From assembly GCA_018381425.1 (NCBI GenBank), contig JAGZRY010000004.1, positions 1-29,415 on the forward strand: 29,415 bases of DNA, given 5' to 3'. This document shows, piece by piece, positions 1 to 8,152 of this stretch. Both the position numbers and the translations under genes were made by a program. The notes below the pieces were generated by a model, which did no database searches, was not told the DNA's origin, and saw only the letters and a list, made by a program, of their open reading frames with translations. The first letter of the stretch is position 1, and each line of letters opens with the position of its first letter. This stretch comes from Haemophilus parainfluenzae (lineage in GTDB: Bacteria; Pseudomonadota; Gammaproteobacteria; Enterobacterales; Pasteurellaceae).

Positions 1-766
1 TTACATAGTGGGTTTTCGGATACACCGTAAAACGTGGAACAGCGCCAAAACTTGTGCCCGTTAAAGGATCAAATAAACTTAAACGTTCAATTTCATCATC
101 AAATAACTCAATTCGTACCGCTCTATCGTCAGATTCCGCAGGGAAAATATCAATCACCTCGCCACGCACACGGAATGTACCACGCTGAAAGGCTTGATCA
201 TTTCTTGTATATTGTAATTCCGCTAACTTCGCTAAAATCTGACGTTGATCGATAATTGCACCTTGTTGTAAGTGCAACATCATCTGCAAATAGCTATCTG
301 GATCACCCAAACCATAAATCGCTGATACGGACGCCACTACAATAGTATCTCGACGCTCTAAGAACGACTTCGTAGCCGAAAGACGCATCTGTTCAATCTG
401 ATCATTAATCGAAGCATCTTTCTCGATAAAGGTATCACTACTTGGTACATAAGCTTCTGGCTGATAATAATCATAATATGAAACGAAATATTCCACTGCA
501 TTTTCAGGAAAAAACGCTTTCATTTCCGCATAAAGCTGAGCAGCGAGGGTTTTATTTGGGGCAAGTAACATCGCTGGGCGATTTAACGTTGCTATAACAT
601 TTGCAATGGTAAAGGTTTTACCCGATCCCGTTACCCCGAGAAGGGTTTGATGAGCCAAACCATCCTCTAAATTTTCGACTAATTTTTCGATTGCTTGGGG
701 TTGATCACCGGAAGGTTTAAAATCGGAATGAAGGATAAAAGGCTTAGTATTAATTTTCTCTGCCAT
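1..766 (-). CDS. uvrB: UvrB, excinuclease ABC subunit B (N-terminal part, cut by window edge)
   Basis: This is the damage-verifying helicase-like subunit of the UvrABC nucleotide excision repair complex; it acts with UvrA and UvrC in the cytoplasm. About 255 residues are visible of a family length near 670-680. The protein starts [20 protein letters not shown]. It carries the Walker A motif GVTGSGKT at residues 44-51 and the tyrosine-rich beta-hairpin segment ([12 protein letters not shown], about residues 97-108) used to probe damaged DNA. The ATG is at 764-766. The rest of the gene lies left of the window. It is the only clear host gene here and fixes the chromosomal side of the prophage junction. 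No frameshift is seen in the visible part. Confidence 0.96.
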   Translation of the reverse strand, partial: MAEKINTKPFILHSDFKPSGDQPQAIEKLVENLEDGLAHQTLLGVTGSGKTFTIANVIATLNRPAMLLAPNKTLAAQLYAEMKAFFPENAVEYFVSYYDYYQPEAYVPSSDTFIEKDASINDQIEQMRLSATKSFLERRDTIVVASVSAIYGLGDPDSYLQMMLHLQQGAIIDQRQILAKLAELQYTRNDQAFQRGTFRVRGEVIDIFPAESDDRAVRIELFDDEIERLSLFDPLTGTSFGAVPRFTVYPKTHYV

Positions 767-775
767 AAGTGCGGT
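767..775 (+). repeat. DNA uptake signal sequence (USS), Haemophilus type
   Basis: An exact AAGTGCGGT abuts the uvrB start codon and is followed by the AT-rich stretch typical of Haemophilus uptake sequences. Further exact copies in either orientation are at 10676-10684, 12381-12389, 16688-16696, 16705-16713, 19591-19599, 20067-20075, 20476-20484, 21232-21240, 23896-23904, 25606-25614, 26502-26510, 26835-26843 and 27065-27073. Several sit in terminator stems. This is my count by eye. The motif marks DNA for uptake by naturally competent Haemophilus and so indicates the host group. Confidence 0.9.
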
Positions 776-805
776 CAATTTTTTAACTGTTTTAGAACTG
801 TGACT

Positions 806-814
806 ATTTTAGCA
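806..814 (-). promoter_or_regulatory. Possible extended -10 of the uvrB promoter
   Basis: On the minus strand the sequence TGCTAAAAT lies about 40 bases upstream of the uvrB ATG. It resembles an extended -10 (TGn plus TAAAAT, 5 of 6 matches to TATAAT). No good -35 is seen at the usual distance. I looked for a LexA box (CTGT-N8-ACAG) and found none, so SOS control is not supported by the sequence. Confidence 0.3.
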
Positions 815-979
815 CATTTATTACTCCAAATTGAGCGATAAAAATCCAAGTTTTACACATTATAAAAGCGATGTTTATTTAACGGCTTTTAGCGCGATTT
901 TATGTTCCGAAATGATTGTGATTTCACTATGAAATTTTCTTTATAAATCAATATGCGCTAATTTTCTTTCGGAACGAAT

Positions 980-1022
980 AAGCCCTGTGGATAACCTGTT
1001 ACTTAAAAATGTTACAGGGCTT
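980..1022 (+). terminator. Long-loop hairpin, possible terminator
   Basis: AAGCCCTGT at 980-988 pairs with ACAGGGCTT at 1014-1022, giving a 9-bp stem with a 25-base loop followed by TTATTT on the plus strand. It could terminate transcription arriving from the left or be part of an attachment site. The large loop makes it weaker than the other terminators here. The loop side includes TGTGGATAA (986-994), a match to the DnaA box complement, which I treat as chance. Confidence 0.35.
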
Positions 1023-1117
1023 TTATTTACTGCAAAATAAAGGGCAATCAAGATGAGAAAGAGATATTAGACGAGCTTATAGGGGAATTTTTGATAATGA
1101 ACGTAGAGAGTTGAAAT

Positions 1118-1140
1118 AGCGGGGATAACCCCGCTTTTAT
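1118..1140. terminator. Intrinsic terminator at the end of the late operon
   Basis: AGCGGGG at 1118-1124 pairs with CCCCGCT at 1129-1135 around an ATAA loop. It lies just past the stop codon of the last phage gene on the minus strand. The T-rich run (TTTTATTATTTATT) is on the plus-strand side and the minus-strand side has only ATTTC. It would therefore work best against plus-strand transcription entering the prophage, and more weakly as the late-operon end. Confidence 0.6.
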
Positions 1141-1143
1141 TAT

Positions 1144-1473
1144 TTATTGGTCTTTAATTTTACCTCCGGCAAACATATACGGATTGACATAACCGATGTA
1201 TGTTTCAGGTACAAAGTCTTCAGGTTGCGCTTTGACTAATTCAGATAACGCCCATTCATACGGAATTTTATCCCAGCCTGGCACAGCTTGGATAGTAAAA
1301 GTATTTACAGATAAGGATTCTTTTCCTTCATCCTTTTTAGATTTTGACACATAAGACGCAATGGTGACAAATGTACTATTATTGACATAGTCAACTTGCA
1401 ATCCTGTGACAGCATGATGTTCTGACATGGCGCCAGTACGAATATCTTCGATTTGTTTTGTGATGTATTTCAT
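1144..1473 (-). CDS. Small hypothetical phage protein after J (109 aa)
   Basis: I do not recognise a family. It is the last gene of the late operon, 8 bases after the J stop, with the ribosome-binding site AGGAGT 4 bases before its ATG, so it is certainly co-transcribed and very likely translated. The protein has no signal peptide or membrane segment. It is mixed alpha/beta in appearance, with a hydrophobic strand VTGLQVDYVNNSTFVTIASYV in its first half and a Gly-rich end. A gene after J is often a tail-fibre accessory or a lysogenic conversion gene. That context is the only hint of function. Confidence 0.75.
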   Translation of the reverse strand: MKYITKQIEDIRTGAMSEHHAVTGLQVDYVNNSTFVTIASYVSKSKKDEGKESLSVNTFTIQAVPGWDKIPYEWALSELVKAQPEDFVPETYIGYVNPYMFAGGKIKDQ

Positions 1474-1481
1474 TCTTACTC

Positions 1482-4400
1482 CTATAATTGAGTCATTGTA
1501 GTTGTATTTGATACTGCGTATGCAGTGATGCAGAGTTTTGCCGGATTTTGATTGCCGTACCCTGTATTAAAAAGCTCCGGATGAACGCCACTATCAGTAT
1601 TCCAGTAGTAATATTCGTGAGATTGATTGGCCTCTACCGTAAATGTTTTATGGGAATTTACAATAAAGAATATCCGCTTAACTGGTGATGGTGCTATTCT
1701 TATTCTTGACTGATAAGAACTTCCAACTATATAAACATTTGCCACAAACACCTCACACAAATTACCACCAACCAACTGATTGACTTCAAGCGTCCCAGTA
1801 AATTTACCAGTTACAGCTTCCAGTCTTGCGCCTTTGATTACGCCACCTTCGACAATTGCACCTTTTACTGTCCCGCCGCTTACCACTGCACCATTAACCG
1901 TTCCACCATTAACTGTTGCACCATTAACGGTATTACCAGTGATGACGCCACCAATTATTCTTGGTGCTCTAATTTCCTGATTAGCCTGTATATGGTCGCC
2001 ACGTATTGTATCAGCAATGATGCTACCGCCATGAATTGCACTTACACCGGCATTTGCCCATGGACTAGGCTCTGCCGAATAATAGGTGCACTCCTCGAGC
2101 ATTGCTCTCATTAAAAGAAATCGTTGCAGTCCTTTGCCTCGGCTTGCGATTATAAGTCTTACAATTCCACTTTCAGGAGCAGTGAATTTTGAGTAGTATC
2201 TAGGCATATTTACAAGTCCGTGATACCCGTCGCCACGCTGGCCAGCACTAGGAATTACCGAGCCTGTCGCATTTAATCTACCTATATATCCGCCACTACT
2301 ATTCATTGAGTACACTTCGGTCTCTGGTCTGCCTCCATGTACGACAGAGTAGAATGAGAATATATAGTTTTTGTTCGGGATCAGTTTGACATCTTGATAA
2401 ATGCTAACAGCCCACGTATCGTTGCTCACCCCTGTATTTAACCAGTTAAAACATCTGTCTGTATTAGCATCAATACCAGCGAAGAAATCACTCCCAAAGC
2501 CGCTATTTTCGTGTTCTAGCCTTAATTCGCCAACTGAAAAATCACCGTTAGGCGTTTGAACATCTCTCCAGCCAAACGGCTTGCCGTTGTTATCTGGGAA
2601 AAAAACAGGATTGTAAAGTAAGTTCGTCCCAGAGCCCGCAGAAAACTTATCTCTCGTCACAGACCCTGCTACGACCAAATCACCACGAATGCCGACTTGA
2701 CCATCAGCTACACTAAATACAGGTTTGACATTGCCATCATTAGCATTTGCCACAATCCCGAATTTATCAGCCATGACAATGACAGAGCTTTCGTCTTGAT
2801 TTGCACCAAGTGCGATACCGGCAACAGCAGTCCGTCCACCAGCAATAGCTTGTGTTTTGATTGTGTGCATTGAGCTAACTTTGCCATTAAGTCCAGCAAC
2901 AGCACTGCTCACCTGCGATACTGTTGATTCTGCATTTCCAACTTTAGCTGTTAAAGCGTTAATTTGTTGTGCATTCGCTTTATCACTTTGCGCTTGTGCT
3001 TGTCTTACTGCAGTAATGCCTGATAAAGCAGATTCAGCCTTCGCTGTCACAGTTTTGATGGTTTCAGCTTGTGCTTGGTCTGCTTTTTCAAGATTTTTTA
3101 TTGCAGTTCCTGACGATTGAGCTTGCGCAGCTATTTGAGCTAATGCACCTGCGACAGCGGTTTGTCTTGTTTTAGCTTCTTCGCCAACAGCATTATTAAT
3201 ATCAGCTTTAATGGAGTTTATGAGCTCTTGACCAAGATGTGATTTAGTGATTTTGCCCTCAATTGCATTGAGTAGATTATCCGGGTTGTGGTCAGCCTCA
3301 CCAAATACGGCCGCAGTAAACTCCCCTTTGTTGTCGTTTTTATCGCCGCAACGCAACCAAAAATAGTATTCCGCGCTCAACGGCACTCCACTCATCACAT
3401 AGTTATTTTGTGGATATGGCAAAGTTGCCACTTTAACCGCCTTGCTGATGTCATTAGTGGTACTGCGCCAAACCTCGGTATAGTTACCAACACTTGCTGT
3501 CTTTGGCAAATCCCAATCAAGCTCAATAGCAAACAACAATGATTTAGTTACGAATCTAGGAATATTGAGATTAATCTCAAATGTGCGAGTTACCGGATCG
3601 GACAGTTGCCCTAAACCGTTTTTGCCTCGTATCTCTACCGTATAGCTTCCGCTTGGCAGGTTATCAAAACTAATCTCCGGGCTGTCTAAGTCTAAGTGAG
3701 TGCTGTATAGATTGCCGTTACGGTATAATTTAACGTCATACTTAACGGCTCCTTGATTTGTTGGCGTGGTCCACGTTAATTTAACGCCGCCATCACCAAA
3801 GCTAATATCTGCGTTAGCGGGCTTATTAACTCCTGCGCCATGAGCAGTAGTAACGGACGGCACAAAACTAGCACTACCATCAACAATAGCCTGTTTTTGT
3901 GGCTCATGTTGTAATGCGGTAATGGTATAGCTTCCGTCGTCATTTTCGGTAATGCCTAACGCGCGGTAGAGTTGCGTTGACACTACGCCTGATTTAAGCA
4001 CCCAGTTATCAAAAATACTCAACCCTTGCGGCACACTATCAAGCTCAACGATTGCCGGATTAGATTTATCGACCGACTTAATTTTGATTTTTGTCAAACC
4101 ATCGGTAGTGATGTAGTTTAGATAGCTCTCTCCCTTAATCTCTACAGTCCGATCTAATGTGACCTTTTTACCGTTAATCGCAACAACTCGGCCGCCTAAA
4201 ACCTTGCCCGCATAGTTGTTATCTGCGACCTCGATAATATCACCTGGTAAGTGCATTAATCCTTGTCGTCCAACGGCAAAAGTAATCGTGCATTGCTCAA
4301 GACGTGATGTCTCCAACACCCATTTGCCGTATCTGTGAGCCTGACCGCGCGAGGTGCAACCATAAGCGGTCATTTTTTTGACGTTGTAACCGTAACGGGC

Positions 4401-5672
4401 AATCATGCTATCATCGGCAACGTACTCAATCGCTTTTTGATATAGGTTGCGCTCGTCTGCATACTCAACCTCAACTGCGGTAAAAATCGCCTTCGCTGCG
4501 GTGTATTGTCGGCTAAATTTGCCGTCAACTACGTTTGATTGGCTGTATAAGCACACCGGGTCGGTTGGTCTATCTTGGATTGCGGTAAATTGTGTGCCAT
4601 CCCAAACCGCAATAGCTCTAAATACGGACGCCATATCAGAGATGACGTTATAAGCGTCTCTTTGCTCGGTAATCCATAAGTTAGATACCATGCGCGGCTC
4701 TTTACCGCCGTAGCCGTCATCTACAAGCTCATCACAATATTTGGCAATCTCATACAGCATAAATTTATCAATGCCAAAATCGCCAATGCGCTCACCCAAG
4801 CCAGCTAATTTATCTGTGATAAGGTCGTAAAAAATCCATGCAGGGTTATTGGTCCACCCCATTTTAAAATCACCGCGCCACAATCCCGGTGCGTACGTGC
4901 GCGCTTCCGGGTCGTAAGTTGTCGGGATTTTGATAATACGCCCATACAGCAAAAAGTTGATGTTGGGAAAATTTGGGTTGTATCGGCTATCGGTCTTAAT
5001 GCCGACAATAGCCATATTTGGATAGCTTAATTTGGTGTCGATAATCTCCGTGTAACTTACCCAATGCGTGCCATTTTGTAAGCGTTGAGATTTGCTATCC
5101 GCAGTCACGCGTTTGACGGTAACCGTAAATGGTCTTGGCGGCAAATCATCTATGACGTAACTGCGGTAAAATCGAGATGATGATTTGCCCTCGATCTGAT
5201 ACGTTCCGCGTGGCGTGTTGTTGATTAAAATTTGGAAATCAACCGATGTGCCGTTGGTATCGCCTTGATCGTTTTGTGAAATCAAAGCATTTATGCCGAT
5301 CGTCAGACGTAAGCGTGTTACATCTGGATCTATAACCGATCTCGTAATAGGATGTTGCTGTTTTACCTCTGCTCCGACCGATACCTCTCGCTCAGATGCT
5401 TCAAATCCCTCTAATGGCTTTTGGTCTTGATATCCTAGATTGTATTGGATCTCTGTGTTTTTAAAGTTAAAACTAGCGGCATCATTATCATCTACACCAT
5501 TAGCATTTTGGATCGGTGTATTGTCAAAATACGTGTCTTTCCATTTGTTCGCTGGCCCTTTAATTGGTCCGAGCGAAATTAAACCGATTGCGCGTAGCTT
5601 TTGCGCCGAGCGTAAAGAGTCTGGCGCCTCGTGCGGAGTATGTCCGCCGCCGCCTTTTGAACTACCACCCAT
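1482..5672 (-). CDS. J: Tail tip host-specificity protein J (central fibre, receptor binding)
   Basis: This protein forms the tail tip and central fibre that recognises the host receptor. The N-terminus MGGSSKGGGGHTPHEAPDSL and the segment KPLEGFEASEREVSVGAEVK align well with lambda J, and similarity continues through CTSRGQAHRYGKWV and LPGDIIEVADNNYAG. At 1396 residues it is longer than lambda J (1132). From the sequence I infer two fibronectin type III-like domains at about residues 620-790 and an alanine- and glutamine-rich coiled coil at about 810-935. A jelly-roll-like module follows at about 1015-1200, starting TNLLYNPVFFPDNNGKPFGW, then a short-period Gly/Val repeat (about 1235-1285) and a distinct C-terminal domain likely to be the receptor-binding end. 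ATG at 5672 has AGGA 8 bases upstream. The reading frame is intact. Confidence 0.95.
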   Translation of the reverse strand: MGGSSKGGGGHTPHEAPDSLRSAQKLRAIGLISLGPIKGPANKWKDTYFDNTPIQNANGVDDNDAASFNFKNTEIQYNLGYQDQKPLEGFEASEREVSVGAEVKQQHPITRSVIDPDVTRLRLTIGINALISQNDQGDTNGTSVDFQILINNTPRGTYQIEGKSSSRFYRSYVIDDLPPRPFTVTVKRVTADSKSQRLQNGTHWVSYTEIIDTKLSYPNMAIVGIKTDSRYNPNFPNINFLLYGRIIKIPTTYDPEARTYAPGLWRGDFKMGWTNNPAWIFYDLITDKLAGLGERIGDFGIDKFMLYEIAKYCDELVDDGYGGKEPRMVSNLWITEQRDAYNVISDMASVFRAIAVWDGTQFTAIQDRPTDPVCLYSQSNVVDGKFSRQYTAAKAIFTAVEVEYADERNLYQKAIEYVADDSMIARYGYNVKKMTAYGCTSRGQAHRYGKWVLETSRLEQCTITFAVGRQGLMHLPGDIIEVADNNYAGKVLGGRVVAINGKKVTLDRTVEIKGESYLNYITTDGLTKIKIKSVDKSNPAIVELDSVPQGLSIFDNWVLKSGVVSTQLYRALGITENDDGSYTITALQHEPQKQAIVDGSASFVPSVTTAHGAGVNKPANADISFGDGGVKLTWTTPTNQGAVKYDVKLYRNGNLYSTHLDLDSPEISFDNLPSGSYTVEIRGKNGLGQLSDPVTRTFEINLNIPRFVTKSLLFAIELDWDLPKTASVGNYTEVWRSTTNDISKAVKVATLPYPQNNYVMSGVPLSAEYYFWLRCGDKNDNKGEFTAAVFGEADHNPDNLLNAIEGKITKSHLGQELINSIKADINNAVGEEAKTRQTAVAGALAQIAAQAQSSGTAIKNLEKADQAQAETIKTVTAKAESALSGITAVRQAQAQSDKANAQQINALTAKVGNAESTVSQVSSAVAGLNGKVSSMHTIKTQAIAGGRTAVAGIALGANQDESSVIVMADKFGIVANANDGNVKPVFSVADGQVGIRGDLVVAGSVTRDKFSAGSGTNLLYNPVFFPDNNGKPFGWRDVQTPNGDFSVGELRLEHENSGFGSDFFAGIDANTDRCFNWLNTGVSNDTWAVSIYQDVKLIPNKNYIFSFYSVVHGGRPETEVYSMNSSGGYIGRLNATGSVIPSAGQRGDGYHGLVNMPRYYSKFTAPESGIVRLIIASRGKGLQRFLLMRAMLEECTYYSAEPSPWANAGVSAIHGGSIIADTIRGDHIQANQEIRAPRIIGGVITGNTVNGATVNGGTVNGAVVSGGTVKGAIVEGGVIKGARLEAVTGKFTGTLEVNQLVGGNLCEVFVANVYIVGSSYQSRIRIAPSPVKRIFFIVNSHKTFTVEANQSHEYYYWNTDSGVHPELFNTGYGNQNPAKLCITAYAVSNTTTMTQL
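1825..1965 (-). repeat. Coding repeat for a five-residue Gly/Val rung motif in J
   Basis: Within J the DNA repeats with a period near 15 bases (CACCATTAAC-like units on the plus strand). It encodes successive rungs such as NGATV, NGGTV, NGAVV, SGGTV, KGAIV and EGGVI. This pattern fits a beta-helix or beta-prism stalk in the fibre. Copy number could change by slippage or recombination in 15-base steps without breaking the frame. Confidence 0.75.
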
Positions 5673-5684
5673 CTATTAATCCTT

Positions 5685-5713
5685 AAAATAAAAAACCACG
5701 CATAAAACGTGGT
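5685..5713 (-). terminator. Intrinsic terminator between I and J
   Basis: On the minus strand ACCACG pairs with CGTGGT (5708-5713 and 5695-5700) around a seven-base loop, followed by TTTTTTATTTTA. It lies between two genes that must be co-expressed, so late transcription must read through it. No extra gene accompanies it, unlike most other terminators in this operon. Confidence 0.75.
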
Positions 5714-5731
5714 CTAAATGAAATCTATTTT

Positions 5732-6319
5732 TTACTTTGTCGGCATATCGTCAAACGTCTCAACCCCTTGTGATATAAGCACAAGACTTGTTAGCATTTT
5801 GCCGTAAAGCAAAGGGATTGGTCTGCCTTGCGGGGTTAAGTTTTTGATGTTGCTAAACGAGGTGCTTTGTTTTTTTTCGCCCTCTTTGCCGTAATCGCTC
5901 ATGCTCGGAGGCTTGGTTAACAATCCAACAACCCCAGATAATGTAAGTGATGCACCCATTGCCCCCATCATGGTAGCCGCCATACCCCATGCTGGTGGCG
6001 CGTACCATGCAATAACCATTAGCACAACTCCGGCAACGATTTGTAATACATTACCGCCTTTACCCGCCCCGGCAACTACAGGCGTTAAATGCACTGTACA
6101 ACCATCTTTAAGATCAATGATTGGCGTTGTTTTGAGTTGCTCCTCAGAGAGATACTTACTACCTACACGGATTTTATAATAGCCTTTGCGGATGTGCTGT
6201 CTAAGGCCTTTAATTTGCGTAAATAACCCGCTCATGAGCTCTTTAAAATTGCTAACCTCTAGCTCTATCGGGCTATCTGCAAATCGTTTAAGATCGCCGT
6301 AAAATTTAACTTGTACCAA
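5732..6319 (-). CDS. I: Tail assembly protein I
   Basis: This is the lambda I family, needed for tail tip assembly together with K and J. The N-terminal half (VQVKFYGDLKRFADSPIELEV onward) is ubiquitin-like and ends DLKDGCTVHLTPVVAGAGKGG. A hydrophobic Gly/Ala-rich stretch of about 60 residues follows (VLQIVAGVVLMVIAWYAPP). The C-terminus LTPQGRPIPLLYGKM resembles the family. The frame is open further upstream. Possible starts are TTG at 6358, ATG at 6334 and TTG at 6319. I prefer TTG 6319 because TGGAGA stands just before it and the protein then begins at the conserved VQVKFYGDL. It overlaps the end of K by about 55 bases, as expected for coupled translation. Confidence 0.88.
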   Translation of the reverse strand: MVQVKFYGDLKRFADSPIELEVSNFKELMSGLFTQIKGLRQHIRKGYYKIRVGSKYLSEEQLKTTPIIDLKDGCTVHLTPVVAGAGKGGNVLQIVAGVVLMVIAWYAPPAWGMAATMMGAMGASLTLSGVVGLLTKPPSMSDYGKEGEKKQSTSFSNIKNLTPQGRPIPLLYGKMLTSLVLISQGVETFDDMPTK

Positions 6320-7023
6320 TCTCCAAATCTCCATATTGAGTGAGTGTGCTTGAGCCAAAATCCGTTATACGGTACACGCGCCGATAATCTATCCTCGCTG
6401 TGGTGTATCATCATTTGGTTACCCAAATAAACCCCGGCATGATTAGCTACATCGGCGCCGACTTGGATTAGGATAATGTCGCCAAGCTGTACATCATCCT
6501 CTTGCATGAGCTTATAAAATCCGCATCGTTGCAATCCCTCCTCATACAGATTAGAGGATTTAAACCAGTCAAACGGATATACTGACTTATCATCTAAATC
6601 AATACCTGACAACATATAGCTATCTAATACGATATTTCGGCAGTCTTGCTTGTTGTTTTTAAACTCTCTCCCAATTAGCGGGGGAATAGAACGGAACTGT
6701 TTAATGTCGTCATCCACCACCAGCCAAAAATCTAACTGTGTTCTAACCTGACATTCTCTGTCAGCAATAGATAAATATGGCGATCCTTTTTCAAAAGCAG
6801 AATCAGGGTGAGAATGCACCAACGCTACAATGACACCACGTTCTTCAGCAAGAAGAAAATCATCTGCCGATATTTCAAAAAAATTAACAGGATCGTGTGA
6901 GATATTTTCGCAAGGGATATAAGAGAAACCGTCTTTAAATACAACAAAGCCACAACATTCTTGTGGCTCTGTACTTTTAGCGTGTGTGATAATTTCTGTT
7001 TTTAGATAATCTGGAATTTTCAT
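6265..7023 (-). CDS. K: Tail assembly protein K: JAMM-like plus NlpC/P60 peptidase
   Basis: This is the lambda K family, a tail-tip assembly protein with two peptidase-like domains. Residues 1-120 are a JAB/MPN domain with E22, the HSHP motif at 70-73 and SIAD at 85-88, the usual metal-binding set. Residues 120-252 are an NlpC/P60 domain with the candidate catalytic cysteine C128 (QDCRN) and histidine H195 (NHAGVYLG). The start is ATG 7023, with GGAAG 5 bases upstream. The frame is open to a TTG at 7035, but that TTG overlaps the ribosome-binding site. K follows a moron cassette and its terminator, whereas in lambda it directly follows L. Confidence 0.93.
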   Translation of the reverse strand: MKIPDYLKTEIITHAKSTEPQECCGFVVFKDGFSYIPCENISHDPVNFFEISADDFLLAEERGVIVALVHSHPDSAFEKGSPYLSIADRECQVRTQLDFWLVVDDDIKQFRSIPPLIGREFKNNKQDCRNIVLDSYMLSGIDLDDKSVYPFDWFKSSNLYEEGLQRCGFYKLMQEDDVQLGDIILIQVGADVANHAGVYLGNQMMIHHSEDRLSARVPYNGFWLKHTHSIWRFGDWYKLNFTAILNDLQIAR

Positions 7024-7032
7024 TTTTACTTC

Positions 7033-7068
7033 CAATAAAAAAGCCCATCTAGGGAAACCTAAATGGGC
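7033..7068 (-). terminator. Intrinsic terminator closing the 7088-8080 cassette
   Basis: On the minus strand GCCCAT-TTAGG pairs with CCTA-ATGGGC-type arms (7063-7068 with 7043-7048, and the inner CCTA/TAGG), followed by TTTTTTATTGG. It stands between the membrane-protein gene and K and ends in the K ribosome-binding region. Confidence 0.85.
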
Positions 7069-7087
7069 AGTAAGATTTATATGATTA

Positions 7088-7852
7088 TTACGTATTTTCT
7101 GTTTCTACTACACGTTCAAAATCATCAAAATACTTCATATCAAAAAGCGATATTGATTCAATTTCTGTCACTCTAATCACATTTCGAAAATGTTTCATAC
7201 TTAATTTATCCTCATTCTCAGGATTAGAGTAAGAAATGTTGTGTTTTTGATATACCGATAAATAATTACAATCAAAAATAATACATAATTTATCTTTATC
7301 TCTATACCCACTTAAATAAGGAATAATCACAAGATTCTCTAAATCAGCTGAAGAAAACTGAGTACCATCAACAATACCAACATAAACCTTCTTGGATTTC
7401 AACGAAACTTTTACTGGAGTTTGAGAACGCATCGCAAAGAAAAGCAAATTAACAATATTATTTGCTCCCATCATCTCTTGATGAATTCGCTTAACATCAA
7501 ATTTCTTCTGATTAAGCTCTGTTTGACAAGCTATGATAGCGCCTAGCGCAATCAGAAAATAGTAAATCTTAATCTCTAAAATATCTGTTACTAAATATTT
7601 TTCCAAGGCAAATGGCTGATAATTGAAACCGAAATAAGCGCCAAGATTTAAAATAAATGAAAAAATATAAAAGAGTCCCCCTACAACTATTGTAAAAAGG
7701 ATTCCCCTAATAACAAATCTAATACCATGAGAACCTAATAAAACATAAGACTCCCAACCAGTACTACGCTTTAATTTAAATCGCTCAGGCACGTAATTAC
7801 TCGAATAATAATATCCAAGAATTAAAATGAGCATAACTGCCAATATTGCCAC
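7088..7852 (-). CDS. Moron-encoded membrane protein of unknown function (254 aa)
   Basis: No family is recognised with certainty. The start is GTG 7852, placed directly after the TAA of the upstream gene, so translation is coupled. There is a short hydrophobic N-terminus (AILAVMLILILGYYY, residues 2-16) and two longer membrane segments at about 48-75 (FVIRGILFTIVVGGLFYIF) and 93-112 (IYYFLIALGAIIACQ). A soluble region of about 140 residues follows, beginning with VKVSLKSKKVYVGIVDG. The DNA is clearly more AT-rich than the flanking tail genes L and K. The cassette splits the L-K gene pair and ends at its own terminator, which marks it as a moron. A lysogen-expressed envelope function such as superinfection exclusion is possible but is only inference from context. 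Confidence 0.8.
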   Translation of the reverse strand: MAILAVMLILILGYYYSSNYVPERFKLKRSTGWESYVLLGSHGIRFVIRGILFTIVVGGLFYIFSFILNLGAYFGFNYQPFALEKYLVTDILEIKIYYFLIALGAIIACQTELNQKKFDVKRIHQEMMGANNIVNLLFFAMRSQTPVKVSLKSKKVYVGIVDGTQFSSADLENLVIIPYLSGYRDKDKLCIIFDCNYLSVYQKHNISYSNPENEDKLSMKHFRNVIRVTEIESISLFDMKYFDDFERVVETENT

Positions 7853-8080
7853 TTATTTTTTTCCAACTGCAATTTGTTTAAGCGATTTCATATGATTATT
7901 AATATTAATTCTAACCAGTTCATTATCATAATTTAAAGAAACATTACCGTTTTTATGAAATACTAATGGTCCATCCTCTACCTTTTCAGGAAGAATTCTT
8001 GATGGAAATAATTTTACATAGATTTTATCAACCAAATCATTGGTTTTTCTTATCATAAAATTATTTGTAAGTTTTTTCAC
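7853..8080 (-). CDS. Small moron protein of unknown function (75 aa)
   Basis: This basic 75-residue protein has no membrane segment and I do not recognise it. It starts at GTG 8080 with AGGGGG about 5 bases upstream. An ATG at 8056 lacks a ribosome-binding site. Its stop codon TAA immediately precedes the GTG of the membrane-protein gene, so the two form one translational unit and probably work together. Base composition is AT-rich like its partner. The upstream region carries a perfect CRP-site core. Confidence 0.7.
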   Translation of the reverse strand: MKKLTNNFMIRKTNDLVDKIYVKLFPSRILPEKVEDGPLVFHKNGNVSLNYDNELVRININNHMKSLKQIAVGKK

Positions 8081-8152
8081 CTTAACCCCCTAAGACATCA
8101 AAATCCCATCACTAAGATGAGTTTCCTTGCTATGTGGGGGTATGTTAAACCA

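Larger units (their letters stand above)
776..1117. other. Host/prophage border, gene-poor; probable attachment region
   Basis: These roughly 340 bases lie between uvrB and the last phage gene and hold no convincing gene. In a lambda-type prophage the tail genes end next to an attachment site, so att should lie here. The integrase that would identify it is outside the window, and no tRNA or tmRNA is seen. Two structures stand out: a perfect 9-bp inverted repeat GTTCCGAAA at 904-912 and TTTCGGAAC at 967-975, separated by 54 very AT-rich bases, and the hairpin at 980-1022. The exact att core cannot be set without the other end of the prophage. Confidence 0.5.

Noticed and set aside
986..994. 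Perfect DnaA-box match (TTATCCACA on the minus strand)
   Set aside because: It is a single copy inside a hairpin, with no other boxes or AT-rich origin features nearby. One such 9-mer in 29 kb is plausible by chance.
776..1117. tRNA or tmRNA gene as the integration target
   Set aside because: I looked for a cloverleaf, TTCGA-type T-loop and a CCA end and found none in the gap beside uvrB.
2857..3120. Plus-strand ORFs opposite J, H, terminase and capsid genes
   Set aside because: They are mirror frames of strongly supported genes, lack ribosome-binding sites and have low-complexity Cys/Ser/Ala-rich translations.
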